This document shows, in pieces, positions 1 through 7,135 of a DNA stretch of 13,003 nt (positions within the stretch are counted from its first letter, which is position 1; each line of letters begins with the position of its first letter). The notes below the pieces were generated by a model. That model was not told the origin of the DNA and ran no database searches. It saw nothing but the letters and a program-made list of their open reading frames with translations. Location of the stretch: the NCBI GenBank assembly GCA_946496415.1, contig CAMMGP010000012.1, positions 1 to 13,003 of the forward strand, given 5' to 3'. The position numbers were made by a program, and so were the translations under genes. This DNA is from an uncultured Clostridia bacterium (GTDB lineage: Bacteria > Bacillota > Clostridia > Christensenellales > Aristaeellaceae).

Positions 1-6
1 TGGGGT

Positions 7-48
7 AAAAAAACTCCCTACCAGCTTTGTATCAAAAACTGGTAGGGA
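7..48 (-). terminator. Intrinsic terminator of the tRNA-Arg unit
   Basis: A perfect 10-bp inverted repeat (15-24 with 39-48, arm CTGGTAGGGA) encloses a 14-nt loop. On the minus strand it is followed by one G and then seven T (13-7). This is a classical Rho-independent terminator placed 3 nt after the encoded CCA end of the tRNA, so the tRNA is probably a single-gene transcription unit. Confidence 0.9.
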
Positions 49-51
49 TGG

Positions 52-127
52 TGGCGCACCCGGCGGGATTTGAACCCACGGTCTTTCGAGTCGGAGTCGA
101 ACACTTTATCCGCTAAGCTACGGGTGC
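52..127 (-). tRNA. tRNA-Arg, anticodon CCG
   Basis: Read on the minus strand, a 76-nt cloverleaf forms. The acceptor stem is GCACCCG paired with CGGGTGC. The D arm is GCTT...AAGT. The anticodon arm is TTCGA-CTCCGAC-TCGAA, which places CCG at positions 34-36. There is a 5-nt variable loop, and the T arm is GTGGG-TTCAAAT-CCCGC. The discriminator base is G and the CCA tail is encoded in the DNA, as is usual for Firmicutes. CCG decodes the arginine codon CGG. The gene stands alone with its own promoter and terminator. No integrase or attachment-site duplication is visible beside it. Confidence 0.95.
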
Positions 128-146
128 ATGGCGATTTAGCCTTTGT

Positions 147-175
147 ATTATAGCACGTCGGACGGTTTTTTGCAA
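147..175 (-). promoter_or_regulatory. Sigma-A promoter of the tRNA-Arg gene
   Basis: On the minus strand TTGCAA (175-170) and a perfect TATAAT (152-147) are separated by exactly 17 bp. The predicted start is near 140, about 13 nt before the mature tRNA 5' end. Confidence 0.88.
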
Positions 176-191
176 GGGGTTTTGCAAAGAG

Positions 192-273
192 GGCGTGAAC
201 CCCGTCCCACGCCGGCGCATGGAGGGACAACGCGGGCCTCCCGCCGCGGCGACGTTCCGCGAGGGAGGCCCGC
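192..273 (-). terminator. Two GC-rich hairpins after the ABC exporter operon
   Basis: An 11-bp perfect inverted repeat (232-242 with 263-273, arm GCGGGCCTCCC) starts 22 nt after the stop codon of the last exporter gene. A smaller 6-bp hairpin (192-197 with 208-213) follows, and after it comes CTCTTT on the minus strand. Neither has a proper T tract, so termination here may be weak or Rho-dependent; the strong hairpin could also protect the mRNA 3' end. The region 176-294 holds no credible gene. Confidence 0.5.
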
Positions 274-294
274 TTTACCCCATGGGCGCGCGGC

Positions 295-2232
295 TTAGTC
301 CAGTTCCAGCGCGCCGGTGTAGAGCTGATAGTAGGTGCCCTTGAGTTTGAGCAGGTCGTCGTGCGTGCCGCGCTCGATGATGCGGCCGTGGTCCAGCACC
401 ATGATGGCGTTGGAGTTGCGCACGGTAGAGAGGCGGTGGGCGATGACGAACACGGTGCGGCCCTTCATCAGCGCGTCCATGCCCTTTTGCACCAGCGCCT
501 CGGTGCGGGTGTCGATGGAGGAGGTGGCCTCGTCGAGGATCATCACCGGCGGGTCGGCCACGGCCGCGCGGGCGATGGCCAGCAGCTGCCGCTGGCCCTG
601 GCTGAGGTTGGCGCCGTTGCCCTGCAGCTTCGTGTCGTAGCCCTCGGGCAAGCGGCGGATGAAGTCGTCTGCGCCGGCCAGCTTGGCGGCGGCGACGCAT
701 TCTTCATCGGTGGCGTCCAGCTTGCCGTAGCGTATGTTCTCCATCACCGTGCCGGTGAAGAGGTTGGTGTCCTGCAAGACGATGCCCAGCGAGTGGCGCA
801 GATCGGCCTTCTTGATCTTGTTGATGTTGATGCCGTCGTAGCGGATCTTGCCATCGTTGATATCGTAGAAGCGGTTGATGAGGTTGGTGATGGTGGTCTT
901 GCCCGCGCCGGTGGAGCCGACGAAGGCCAGCTTCTGTCCGGGCTTGGCGTAGAGGGAGATGTTGTGCAACACCGTCTTTTCCGGCGTGTAGCCGAAGTTG
1001 ACGTCGAAGAAGCGCACGTCGCCCATCAGGCGAGTGTAGGTGAGCGTGCCGTCGTGGTGGGGATGCTTCCACGCCCACACGCCTGTGCGCTCGCTGCACT
1101 CCTCGATGGTGCCGTCCTTGTTCTCCCGGGCGTTGACCAGCGTCACATAGCCCTCATCCGTCTCCGGCTGTTCATCCAGCAGGGCAAAGAGACGGTGCGC
1201 GCCCGCCAGGCCCATGATGACCATGTTCACCTGGTTGGATACCTGGCCGATGGCGCCGGCGAACTGCTTGGTCATGTTGAGGAAGGGCACGACGATGCTG
1301 ATGCCAAAGGCCATGCCGGAGATGCTGATGTTGGGGATGTCCGTCAGCATCAGAGCGCCGCCGACCAGCGCCACGATCACGTACATGACGTTGCCGATGT
1401 TGCCCAGAAGCGGCATCAGCACGTTGGCGAAGCGGTTGCCGTTGCGGGCGTTGTAGAAGATCTCGCCGTTGACCTTGTCAAAGCCCTCCTTGGCCCCGTC
1501 CTCATGGCAGAAGACCTTGACCACCTTCTGGCCGGTCATCATCTCTTCCATGAAGGCCTCGGCCTTGGCCAGCGTCACCTGCTGGCGCAGGAAGTACTTG
1601 GAGGAATGGCTGGTGATGTAGCGCGCCGCGAAGGTCATACACACCACGCCTGCCACCACGATCAGGCCGAGGATGACGCTGTAATACATCATGATGCAGA
1701 AGATGGTCAGAAGCGTCACGCCGGAGATGAGCATCTGCGGCAGGCTCTGGCTGATCATCTGGCGCAGGGTGTCGACGTCGTTGGTGTAATAACTCATGAT
1801 GTCGCCGCGGCCGTTGGTGTCGAAGTAGCGGATGGGCAGATCCTGCATGTGGTCGAACATCTTTTCACGCATCTTCTTCAAGGAACCCTGCGTGATGATG
1901 GCCATCATCTGCGTATAGAGGAAACCGGCGATGAGGCTGACCACGTACATGGTCACAAGAATGGCCACCAAGCCAAAGATCTTGCCGGAAACGGAGGCCC
2001 AGTCGCCGCTCTTGTAGGTATCGTCGACGATGGCGATGATGTTCTGCATGAAGATGGCCGGCGTGGCGCTGACGATGGCGTTGATGAGTATACACACCAG
2101 CGTCACCGGCAGAAGCACGGGATAGAACTCAAACAGCGTGCGCAACAGGCGGCGCAGAACGCCCTTGGGCGCGCGCTGGCCGCGGGCCGTGGTCTTGCGC
2201 GGCTGGGAAGCGGCCTTTTCCTTATTCTGCAT
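295..2232 (-). CDS. ABC exporter half-transporter with intact catalytic NBD (TM288/BmrD-like partner)
   Basis: This 645-aa protein is an exporter half: an N-terminal six-helix membrane domain (about 30-340) and an ATPase domain (about 405-645). Visible motifs are Walker A GSTGAGKT (439-446), Q-loop LQDT (486-489), signature LSQGQ (543-547), Walker B VMILDE with catalytic Glu568, and H-loop His599. The LSQGQ signature is the non-canonical form seen in heterodimeric exporters, where it faces the degenerate site of the partner. A segment of about 45 residues (360-405, with paired Trp/Lys/His motifs) lies between membrane and ATPase domains, as I recall for clostridial homologues. The ATG at 2232 is chosen because AGGTGA lies about 5 nt upstream and because it overlaps the preceding gene by 11 bp, which suggests translational coupling. 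In-frame codons further upstream would run deep into that gene. The substrate is unknown; multidrug or peptide export is typical. The protein acts in the cytoplasmic membrane. Confidence 0.92.
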   Translation of the reverse strand: MQNKEKAASQPRKTTARGQRAPKGVLRRLLRTLFEFYPVLLPVTLVCILINAIVSATPAIFMQNIIAIVDDTYKSGDWASVSGKIFGLVAILVTMYVVSLIAGFLYTQMMAIITQGSLKKMREKMFDHMQDLPIRYFDTNGRGDIMSYYTNDVDTLRQMISQSLPQMLISGVTLLTIFCIMMYYSVILGLIVVAGVVCMTFAARYITSHSSKYFLRQQVTLAKAEAFMEEMMTGQKVVKVFCHEDGAKEGFDKVNGEIFYNARNGNRFANVLMPLLGNIGNVMYVIVALVGGALMLTDIPNISISGMAFGISIVVPFLNMTKQFAGAIGQVSNQVNMVIMGLAGAHRLFALLDEQPETDEGYVTLVNARENKDGTIEECSERTGVWAWKHPHHDGTLTYTRLMGDVRFFDVNFGYTPEKTVLHNISLYAKPGQKLAFVGSTGAGKTTITNLINRFYDINDGKIRYDGININKIKKADLRHSLGIVLQDTNLFTGTVMENIRYGKLDATDEECVAAAKLAGADDFIRRLPEGYDTKLQGNGANLSQGQRQLLAIARAAVADPPVMILDEATSSIDTRTEALVQKGMDALMKGRTVFVIAHRLSTVRNSNAIMVLDHGRIIERGTHDDLLKLKGTYYQLYTGALELD

Positions 2233-3967
2233 CCTGATCACCTGCCTTGTTCTGGGTCGTATAGACTTCGCGGTAGATGTCGCTGCTCTTGAGCAGTTCC
2301 TCGTGCGTGCCAATGGCGCTGATGCGGCCACCGTCCATGACCACGATGCGGTCGGCGTCCTGCACGGAGGCGACGCGCTGGGCGATGATGATCTTGGTCG
2401 TCTCGGGGATGAACTCGCGGAAGCCCTCGCGGATGAGCGCGTCCGTGCGCGTGTCCACGGCGCTGGTGGAGTCGTCGAGGATGAGTATCTTCGGCTTTTT
2501 CAGCAGCGCACGGGCGATGCACAGGCGCTGCTTCTGGCCGCCGGAGACGTTGGCGCCGCCCTGCTCGATCCAGGTGTCGTACTTGTCGGGGAACTGCTGG
2601 ATAAACTCGTCCGCCTGCGCCAATTTGCAGGCTTCGAGCATCTCTTCATCGGTGGCGTTGGGGTTGCCCCAGCGCAGGTTGTCCTTGATGGTGCCGGAGA
2701 AGAGCACGTTCTTTTGCAGCACCATGGCCACGCTGTTGCGCAGCGCTTCCAGATCGTACTTGCGCACGTCCACGCCGCCGACCCTGACGTCGCCCTCGGT
2801 CACGTCGTAAAGGCGGGGGATGAGCTGCACCAGCGTCGATTTGGACGAGCCCGTGCCGCCGAGGATGCCGATGACCTCGCCGGAGCGTATGTGCAGATCC
2901 ACGTCCGAAAGCGCCATTCGCTCGGCCTTTTTGGAGTACTTGAAGCTTACGTCGTCAAAGTCGATGGAGCCGTCCTTGACCTCGGTGATGGCGTTCTCGG
3001 GGCTGACGAGGTTGCTCTTTTCGTTGAGCACCTCGACGATGCGCTCCATGGATTCCAGCGACATGGTGATCATCACGAACACCATCGAGAGCATCATCAG
3101 GCTCATGAGGATCTGGAAGCTGTAGGTAACGATGGCGGACATCTGGCCCACGGCGATGTCCACGCCCCGGCCGGTGATGACGGTGTAGGAACCAAAGGTC
3201 AAAACGAAGACCATGCCGGCGTAGACGCAGAACTGCATCATCGGGTTGTTGAAGGCCATGATGCGCTCGGCGCGGGTGAAGTCCTTGCACACGTCCTCCG
3301 CGGCGGCGGCGAACTTCTGCTTTTCATAGTCCTCGCGCACGTAACTCTTGACCACGCGCATGGCCTGCACATTTTCCTGCACCGAATCGTTGAGCGCGTC
3401 GTACTTGCGGAACACGCGGCGGAAGATGGGCATGGCCTTGCGGATGACCATGATGAGGCCAAAGGTCAGAAGCGGGATGGTCACCAGGAAGATCAGCGCC
3501 AGCCGTCCGCCCATGACAAAGCCCATGATGAAGGAGAAGATCAGCATCAAAGGCCCGCGGATGGCCACGCGGATGATCATCATAAACGACATCTGCACGT
3601 TGAAGATGTCCGTGGTCATGCGCGTCACCAGGCTGGAGACGGAGAACTTGTCGATGTTCTCAAAGGAATAATCCTGTATGCGGTAGAACATGTCCTGCCG
3701 CAGGTTGCGGGCAAAGCCCGTGGAAGCCGTGGCGCAGGTGTTGCCGGCGGCCACGCCGAACACCAGAGACAAAACGGCCATTACCAGCAGCTGCACGCCA
3801 TAGCGGATGATGACGTCCATACCGCATCCCGCCTGCATCTCGTTGACCAGCTTGGCGATGGTGAAGGGGATGATACATTCGAGAATGACCTCCACCGTGA
3901 CCAGCAGCGGCGTGATGATCGCCGGTTTCTTGAACTCGCGGATGCTGCGAGCAAGCGTCTTTACCAT
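2222..3967 (-). CDS. ABC exporter half-transporter with degenerate NBD (TM287/BmrC-like partner)
   Basis: This 581-aa exporter half has six membrane segments (about 15-310) and a C-terminal ATPase domain (about 335-581). Walker A GGTGSSKS (370-377) and the canonical signature VSGGQ (474-478) are present. The catalytic Glu after Walker B is Asp499 (LILDDSTS) and the H-loop His is Gln530 (IIAQRV). These replacements mark the non-hydrolysing site of heterodimeric exporters such as TM287/288 and BmrCD, so it should pair with the product of the overlapping downstream gene. Two ATGs lie close together. The one at 3967 (MVKTLA) has AAGGAGG 10 nt upstream, whereas the one at 3976 would sit almost on the ribosome binding site, so 3967 is preferred. 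The gene follows a marR-type gene after 69 nt and is probably cotranscribed with it. The substrate is not evident. Confidence 0.92.
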   Translation of the reverse strand: MVKTLARSIREFKKPAIITPLLVTVEVILECIIPFTIAKLVNEMQAGCGMDVIIRYGVQLLVMAVLSLVFGVAAGNTCATASTGFARNLRQDMFYRIQDYSFENIDKFSVSSLVTRMTTDIFNVQMSFMMIIRVAIRGPLMLIFSFIMGFVMGGRLALIFLVTIPLLTFGLIMVIRKAMPIFRRVFRKYDALNDSVQENVQAMRVVKSYVREDYEKQKFAAAAEDVCKDFTRAERIMAFNNPMMQFCVYAGMVFVLTFGSYTVITGRGVDIAVGQMSAIVTYSFQILMSLMMLSMVFVMITMSLESMERIVEVLNEKSNLVSPENAITEVKDGSIDFDDVSFKYSKKAERMALSDVDLHIRSGEVIGILGGTGSSKSTLVQLIPRLYDVTEGDVRVGGVDVRKYDLEALRNSVAMVLQKNVLFSGTIKDNLRWGNPNATDEEMLEACKLAQADEFIQQFPDKYDTWIEQGGANVSGGQKQRLCIARALLKKPKILILDDSTSAVDTRTDALIREGFREFIPETTKIIIAQRVASVQDADRIVVMDGGRISAIGTHEELLKSSDIYREVYTTQNKAGDQDAE

Positions 3968-3998
3968 GTAAGACATTCCTCCTTCGGTCGTGTCCTTG

Positions 3999-4034
3999 GG
4001 GCGCACATGCGCCCTGCCCGTCAAGGGAACGGGC
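3999..4034 (-). other. Tandem small hairpins between marR and the exporter genes
   Basis: Two adjacent inverted repeats fill much of the 69-bp gap: GGGCGCA-CA-TGCGCCC (3999-4014) and GCCCGT with ACGGGC (4016-4021, 4029-4034, 7-nt loop). No T tract follows, so they are not obvious terminators. They could be mRNA processing or stability elements that set regulator and exporter levels apart. That role is inference. Confidence 0.4.
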
Positions 4035-4036
4035 GT

Positions 4037-4462
4037 TTACTCGTCCAGATTGGCCGCCATCTGCGCGGCCACCTCTTTGAAGGCGTCAAGCTGTGACGGC
4101 GTCAGCCCCTGCGTCAGGCGCTCGTCCACCCGCCGTAGGCATTCCCGCACCCGCTCGTCCATCTCGATGGCCTTCTGCGTGGGAATGAGGCACTTCAGCC
4201 GTCCGTCGTCTTCCACGCTGTCGCGGCGGATCAGGCCGTCGCGCTCCATCTGCTGGAGCATGCCCGTCACCGTGGAGCGGCTGACGCCGAACACGCCCTC
4301 CACGTCGCGCTGATACACCGGCCCTTCCTCGCTCTTGACCAGTATGTAGTGCAGCGCGTGGCCTTGGATGCCCGTCAGTCCCAGCGTTTGCACCTCCGCG
4401 TTGACGCGCTTGCGCAGCTTGTGGAACAGCAGGCTGATCCAGCCGCCAAAGTCCTTTTCCAC
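4037..4462 (-). CDS. MarR-family winged-helix transcriptional regulator
   Basis: This 141-aa protein has the MarR length and layout: an N-terminal dimerisation helix (FGGWISLLFHKLRKRV), a helix-turn-helix with recognition helix around VFGVSRSTVTGMLQQMERDG, and a wing with the DDGR motif followed by LIPTQKA, as in the MarR signature (D-R-R/K beta hairpin). A long C-terminal helix completes the dimer interface. The start is GTG at 4462, because GGGAGG lies 7 nt upstream and the family-like sequence begins there; further upstream the frame stays open but runs through the palindromes and does not look like protein. The gene leads an operon with the two exporter genes. MarR proteins in this arrangement usually repress their own operon and release DNA on ligand binding. 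Two palindromes just upstream are candidate operators. The ligand is unknown. Confidence 0.88.
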   Translation of the reverse strand: MEKDFGGWISLLFHKLRKRVNAEVQTLGLTGIQGHALHYILVKSEEGPVYQRDVEGVFGVSRSTVTGMLQQMERDGLIRRDSVEDDGRLKCLIPTQKAIEMDERVRECLRRVDERLTQGLTPSQLDAFKEVAAQMAANLDE

Positions 4463-4493
4463 GCCGTTTCCTCCCTTCCGCGCCCCATGGGGG

Positions 4494-4543
4494 ATATTGT
4501 TCGGAAGCAAACAATATTCTAGCGCGCCGACAAACGGTTGTCG
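4494..4543 (-). promoter_or_regulatory. Candidate marR promoter with two palindromic operators
   Basis: Palindrome 1 is ATATTGTT (4494-4501) with AACAATAT (4510-4517), 8-nt spacer. Palindrome 2 is CGACAA-ACGG-TTGTCG (4528-4543). Between them, on the minus strand, lies a -10-like TAGAAT (4521-4516). Palindrome 1 overlaps this box and the presumed start, and palindrome 2 covers the expected -35 region, where no good -35 hexamer is seen. Placement and symmetry fit binding by a MarR dimer, giving autorepression of the operon. The identity of the binding protein is inferred. Confidence 0.5.
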
Positions 4544-4712
4544 TGCAATTTTTGGCGGTTTTTTTGTGAAACTCTGGTGAAAATCGCGCCGGAAACAAAC
4601 GCATTCTTCTACCACTGCGCGCTGGGGAAATCAATTTGACGCGTTTTCTCGGATAAGGCCCCGATCAGCATCGACAAAGGCGCTCAGATAGTTCGTGCTA
4701 TTGTTAATTAAG

Positions 4713-4741
4713 TTGACAGAAATTGTTATTTTTGGTATAAT
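4713..4741 (+). promoter_or_regulatory. Consensus sigma-A promoter of cas3
   Basis: TTGACA (4713-4718) and TATAAT (4736-4741) both match the consensus perfectly with a 17-bp spacer, preceded by an A/T-rich stretch (TTAATTAAG). The predicted start is near 4748, leaving an 80-nt leader before cas3. The stretch 4544-4712 shows no credible gene and serves as the divergent spacer between marR and cas3. Confidence 0.92.
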
Positions 4742-4830
4742 GCGGCGACGCCAATTTTCGTTTGCGCCCGTTTCGGAAGAAGCCGCGGCGCTGTCGAAGC
4801 GTGCACGTTTGATGGGAGAAGGGAAAGCAT

Positions 4831-6987
4831 ATGGCAGAACGCATCTACCTCGCCCACTTGGCCAAGGATGGCCGAAAGCAGACCGTACAGGAACACCTGC
4901 GGGGAACGGCGGAAAAGTGCTCGGACTTTGCCGGCAGTTTTGGGGCGGAAAAACAGGGAGAACTGGCCGGGCTGACCCACGACGCGGGGAAATCCACCGC
5001 CGGTTTCCAGCGCCGAATCTTGCAAGACGGCCCCAGAGTGGACCACTCCACCGCCGGGGCATTCGAGTGCATGAAACGGGGACAACTCTTCGCCGCTTTC
5101 GCCGTGGCGGGGCATCACGGAGGGCTGCCCGACGGCGGCGGCCGGGGCGACGGGCCGGATGCCGGCACCTTTTTCGGGCGCATAAAGCGCGCCGCCGAGG
5201 GCGGATTGGAAAACTACGACGCCTGGCAGGAGGGGTTGACGCTGCCCGATATGGCCGTGCCGCCGGACTACGCGACAAAGGATAGGCTGGCGGGGATGTT
5301 TTTCACCCGCATGCTGTTTTCCTGTCTGGTGGACGCGGACTATGCTGATACCGCGGCGTTCATGGATGGGCGGCCCCCGCGCTTTGAGAACGCGGACGGC
5401 ATGGAAACGCTCTGGGCGCGTTTGCAAGCCTATATCTCCGCCTGGTTTCCGCCCCGGGGAGAACTCAACGCCCGGCGCTGTGCCATTCTGGAAACGTGCA
5501 TGCGCGAGGGGCAGCGGCGCGCGCCCGGGCTTTACACGCTGACAGTGCCCACGGGCGGAGGCAAGACGGTCGCCTCCCTGGCCTTTGCGCTGGCGCAGGC
5601 GAAGTCGCGAGGGCTCAAGCGGGTGGTGTACGTCATCCCCTACACGTCCATCATCGAGCAGACCGCCGCGACTTTCCGCAAGATCCTCGGGAAAAACAAC
5701 GTATTGGAGCACCATTCCGGCGCGGCTTTCGACCTGGAGGAAAATGAGGCTTCCACCGCGGAAACAGAGCGCTTCACGCGGGCGAGCGAAACCTGGGATG
5801 CGCCCGTGGTGGTAACCACGGCGGTGCAGTTTTTCGAGTCGCTTTTCTCCTGCAAACCCTCTCGGTGCCGCAAGCTTCACAACCTTGCCCAAAGCGCCAT
5901 CATCTTCGATGAAGCGCAAATGTTGCCCCTGCCCTATCTGCGTCCCTGCGTCTGGGCCATCGTTCAACTGGCGCGGTATTACGGCGTCTCCGCCGTGCTT
6001 TGCACCGCGACGCAGCCGGCGCTGGGCCCTATCATCCGCGCGTTCGCCCCGGAACTTTCGCAGGAGGAACTTTGCCCCATGGCGGCGGCGGATTGGGACG
6101 CCTTCTGCCGCGTGACCTTTCGACGGGCGGGCCGACGGACATGGGCGGAACTGGCTGGGGAACTGCAGGCGCGCGAGCAGGCGCTGTGCGTGGTCAATAC
6201 GCGCAAGGCCGCCCGGGACGTATTCGAAAAACTCTCCGGAGAGGGCAACTTCCATCTGTCCACGCTGATGATCCCTGCCCATCGCCGCGCGGTGCTGGAC
6301 GAGGCGCGCCGCCGGTTGCGCGAGGGGTTGCCCTGCCGCGTCGTCTCCACCTCGTTGATCGAAGCCGGGGTGGACGTGGACTTCCCGGCGGTCTACCGCG
6401 AGGAGGCGGGGCTGGATTCGCTATTGCAGGCCGCGGGACGATGCAATCGCGAAGGAAAACGCAAACCGGAAGAAAGCGTCGTCACGCTCTTCCAAGGGGA
6501 AGGGCGCCCGCCGCGCCTTTTCGAAACTGCCATCGGCGCGGGGCGGATGGTGTTGGAGCGCTTCGAGGACATCGGCTCCCGCGAGGCCGTCCACGCCTAT
6601 TTCAGCGCCCTGCTGGATCTGAAGGGCGAGGAAGCGCAGGACATCCACGGCATACTGCCCCTGATGGAGTCGGAATTCTTTCCCTTCCGCGCCGTCTCGG
6701 AGCGCTTCCATCTCATCGACAGCCCCACGGTCACGGTGTACGTCCCCATCGGCGAGGGCAAGACGCTCGTGGAGCGCCTGCGCGACGGCGAGGGCGGGCG
6801 GGAACTTTACCGCGATTTGGGGCAATACGGCGTATCCGTCTACGCGCAGCATCTGGAAGCGCTGGATCGAGCGGGCGCGATCGCGCGGCTGGAGGACGGC
6901 TCGTTTGTGCTGGCCGACCTGACGTTGTATTCGGGCAGGACCGGGCTGGCGATGGATGTGGAGGTCGGGAAAAGTTTGTTTGTTTGA
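4831..6987 (+). CDS. cas3: CRISPR-associated nuclease-helicase Cas3 (HD plus SF2 helicase), type I-C
   Basis: Cas3 is recruited by Cascade once a target R-loop has formed, then unwinds and degrades the DNA. The 718-aa protein carries both activities. The N-terminal HD nuclease domain (1 to about 200) shows His22, His50-Asp51 (LTHDAGK), His72 and His95-His96. The superfamily 2 helicase domain shows motif I PTGGGKT (240-246), DEAQ box (360-363), TAT motif III (392-394), EAGVD (511-515) and motif VI QAAGRCNR (533-540). All key residues appear intact, so it should be active. The ATG at 4831 follows GAGAAGGG by about 7 nt. It has its own consensus promoter and is separated by 340 bp from cas5c, so its dose can be set apart from that of Cascade. 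A hairpin that could serve as a terminator begins 11 nt after the stop. Confidence 0.96.
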   Translation: MAERIYLAHLAKDGRKQTVQEHLRGTAEKCSDFAGSFGAEKQGELAGLTHDAGKSTAGFQRRILQDGPRVDHSTAGAFECMKRGQLFAAFAVAGHHGGLPDGGGRGDGPDAGTFFGRIKRAAEGGLENYDAWQEGLTLPDMAVPPDYATKDRLAGMFFTRMLFSCLVDADYADTAAFMDGRPPRFENADGMETLWARLQAYISAWFPPRGELNARRCAILETCMREGQRRAPGLYTLTVPTGGGKTVASLAFALAQAKSRGLKRVVYVIPYTSIIEQTAATFRKILGKNNVLEHHSGAAFDLEENEASTAETERFTRASETWDAPVVVTTAVQFFESLFSCKPSRCRKLHNLAQSAIIFDEAQMLPLPYLRPCVWAIVQLARYYGVSAVLCTATQPALGPIIRAFAPELSQEELCPMAAADWDAFCRVTFRRAGRRTWAELAGELQAREQALCVVNTRKAARDVFEKLSGEGNFHLSTLMIPAHRRAVLDEARRRLREGLPCRVVSTSLIEAGVDVDFPAVYREEAGLDSLLQAAGRCNREGKRKPEESVVTLFQGEGRPPRLFETAIGAGRMVLERFEDIGSREAVHAYFSALLDLKGEEAQDIHGILPLMESEFFPFRAVSERFHLIDSPTVTVYVPIGEGKTLVERLRDGEGGRELYRDLGQYGVSVYAQHLEALDRAGAIARLEDGSFVLADLTLYSGRTGLAMDVEVGKSLFV

Positions 6988-6989
6988 GG

Positions 6990-7032
6990 AAAAAGACAGG
7001 CTCAGAAGCAGCAAAATGCATGCCTCTGAGCC
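6990..7032 (-). terminator. Intrinsic terminator of the crRNA-like RNA, shared with convergent cas3
   Basis: A 12-bp stem with one G-U pair (6999-7010 with 7021-7032, outer arm GGCTCAGA) closes a 10-nt loop. On the minus strand it is followed by TGTCTTTTT (6998-6990), a fair intrinsic terminator. On the plus strand it follows cas3 and precedes CACTCCTCATTTTAG, a weaker T-rich tail, so it may also end the cas3 transcript. Confidence 0.7.
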
Positions 7033-7069
7033 CACTCCTCATTTTAGTTTTCATCTAATAATATCAATT

Positions 7070-7094
7070 ATTTCAACCCACGGGTTAACCCGAC
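7070..7094 (-). repeat. Degenerate CRISPR repeat (25 nt, shortened stem)
   Basis: Read on the minus strand it begins GTC, forms stem CGGG-TTAA-CCCG (a perfect 12-bp palindrome at 7081-7092), and ends in TGGGTTGAAAT. The array repeat begins GTC, has an 8-bp stem with a 4-nt loop, and ends in CGGGTTGAAAT. The first four bases and ten of the eleven handle bases are thus shared, the stem starts at base 3 in both, and only the stem is halved. The conserved handle and changed stem are what one expects of a retained but diverged crRNA-like gene. Confidence 0.8.
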
Positions 7095-7100
7095 AAAACT

Positions 7101-7129
7101 ATTTTATCAGTCTTTTGGATTTCGGTCAA
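7101..7129 (-). promoter_or_regulatory. Promoter of the crRNA-like RNA
   Basis: On the minus strand TTGACC (7129-7124) and TAAAAT (7106-7101) have a 17-bp spacer, each one mismatch from consensus. Counting seven bases from the end of the -10 box puts +1 at 7094, exactly the first base of the degenerate repeat. It diverges from the cas5 promoter, whose -35 box starts 46 bp away. Confidence 0.75.
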
Positions 7130-7135
7130 TAGTTT

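Larger units (their letters stand above)
6990..7094 (-). ncRNA. CreR-like crRNA-resembling RNA (predicted Cascade-guided autorepressor)
   Basis: A stand-alone minus-strand transcription unit lies between cas3 and cas5c. The promoter at 7129-7101 predicts a start at 7094, the first base of a degenerate CRISPR repeat (7094-7070). Next come a 34-nt A/T-rich pseudo-spacer (7069-7036), the triplet GTG, and a terminator hairpin. If Cas5c cuts at the base of the pseudo-repeat stem, the product has an 11-nt handle TGGGTTGAAAT, one base different from the array handle CGGGTTGAAAT. Pseudo-spacer bases 1-17 match 16 of 17 positions of a site next to the cas5 promoter (7169-7153); over 34 positions 22 match, with the rest of the identity scattered. 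Partial, PAM-proximal pairing of this kind is the known logic of CreR RNAs, which let Cascade bind but not trigger cleavage. The alternatives are a chance decayed repeat or a mini-array with another target. The parts are seen directly; the function is inferred. Confidence 0.78.

Noticed and set aside
52..127. tRNA-Arg as an integration site for a mobile element
   Set aside because: No integrase, no duplicated tRNA 3' end and no transposase are visible in the window.
361..4096. Very long open frames antisense to the two exporter genes (about 640 and 650 codons)
   Set aside because: They are shadows of GC-rich coding DNA: low-complexity His/Asp/Val/Ala-rich translations, no domain signatures, no ribosome binding sites, and strong ABC motifs on the other strand.
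4463..4615. An N-terminal extension of the MarR protein
   Set aside because: The frame is open but would cover the palindromes and the -10-like box. The GTG at 4462 has a well-spaced GGGAGG, and the family domain begins there.
4690..4718. A second target of the pseudo-spacer at the cas3 promoter
   Set aside because: The minus strand has AATTAACAATA in the equivalent place, but only 9 of the first 17 positions match and seed positions 5 and 7 are wrong. The likeness is mostly shared A/T richness.
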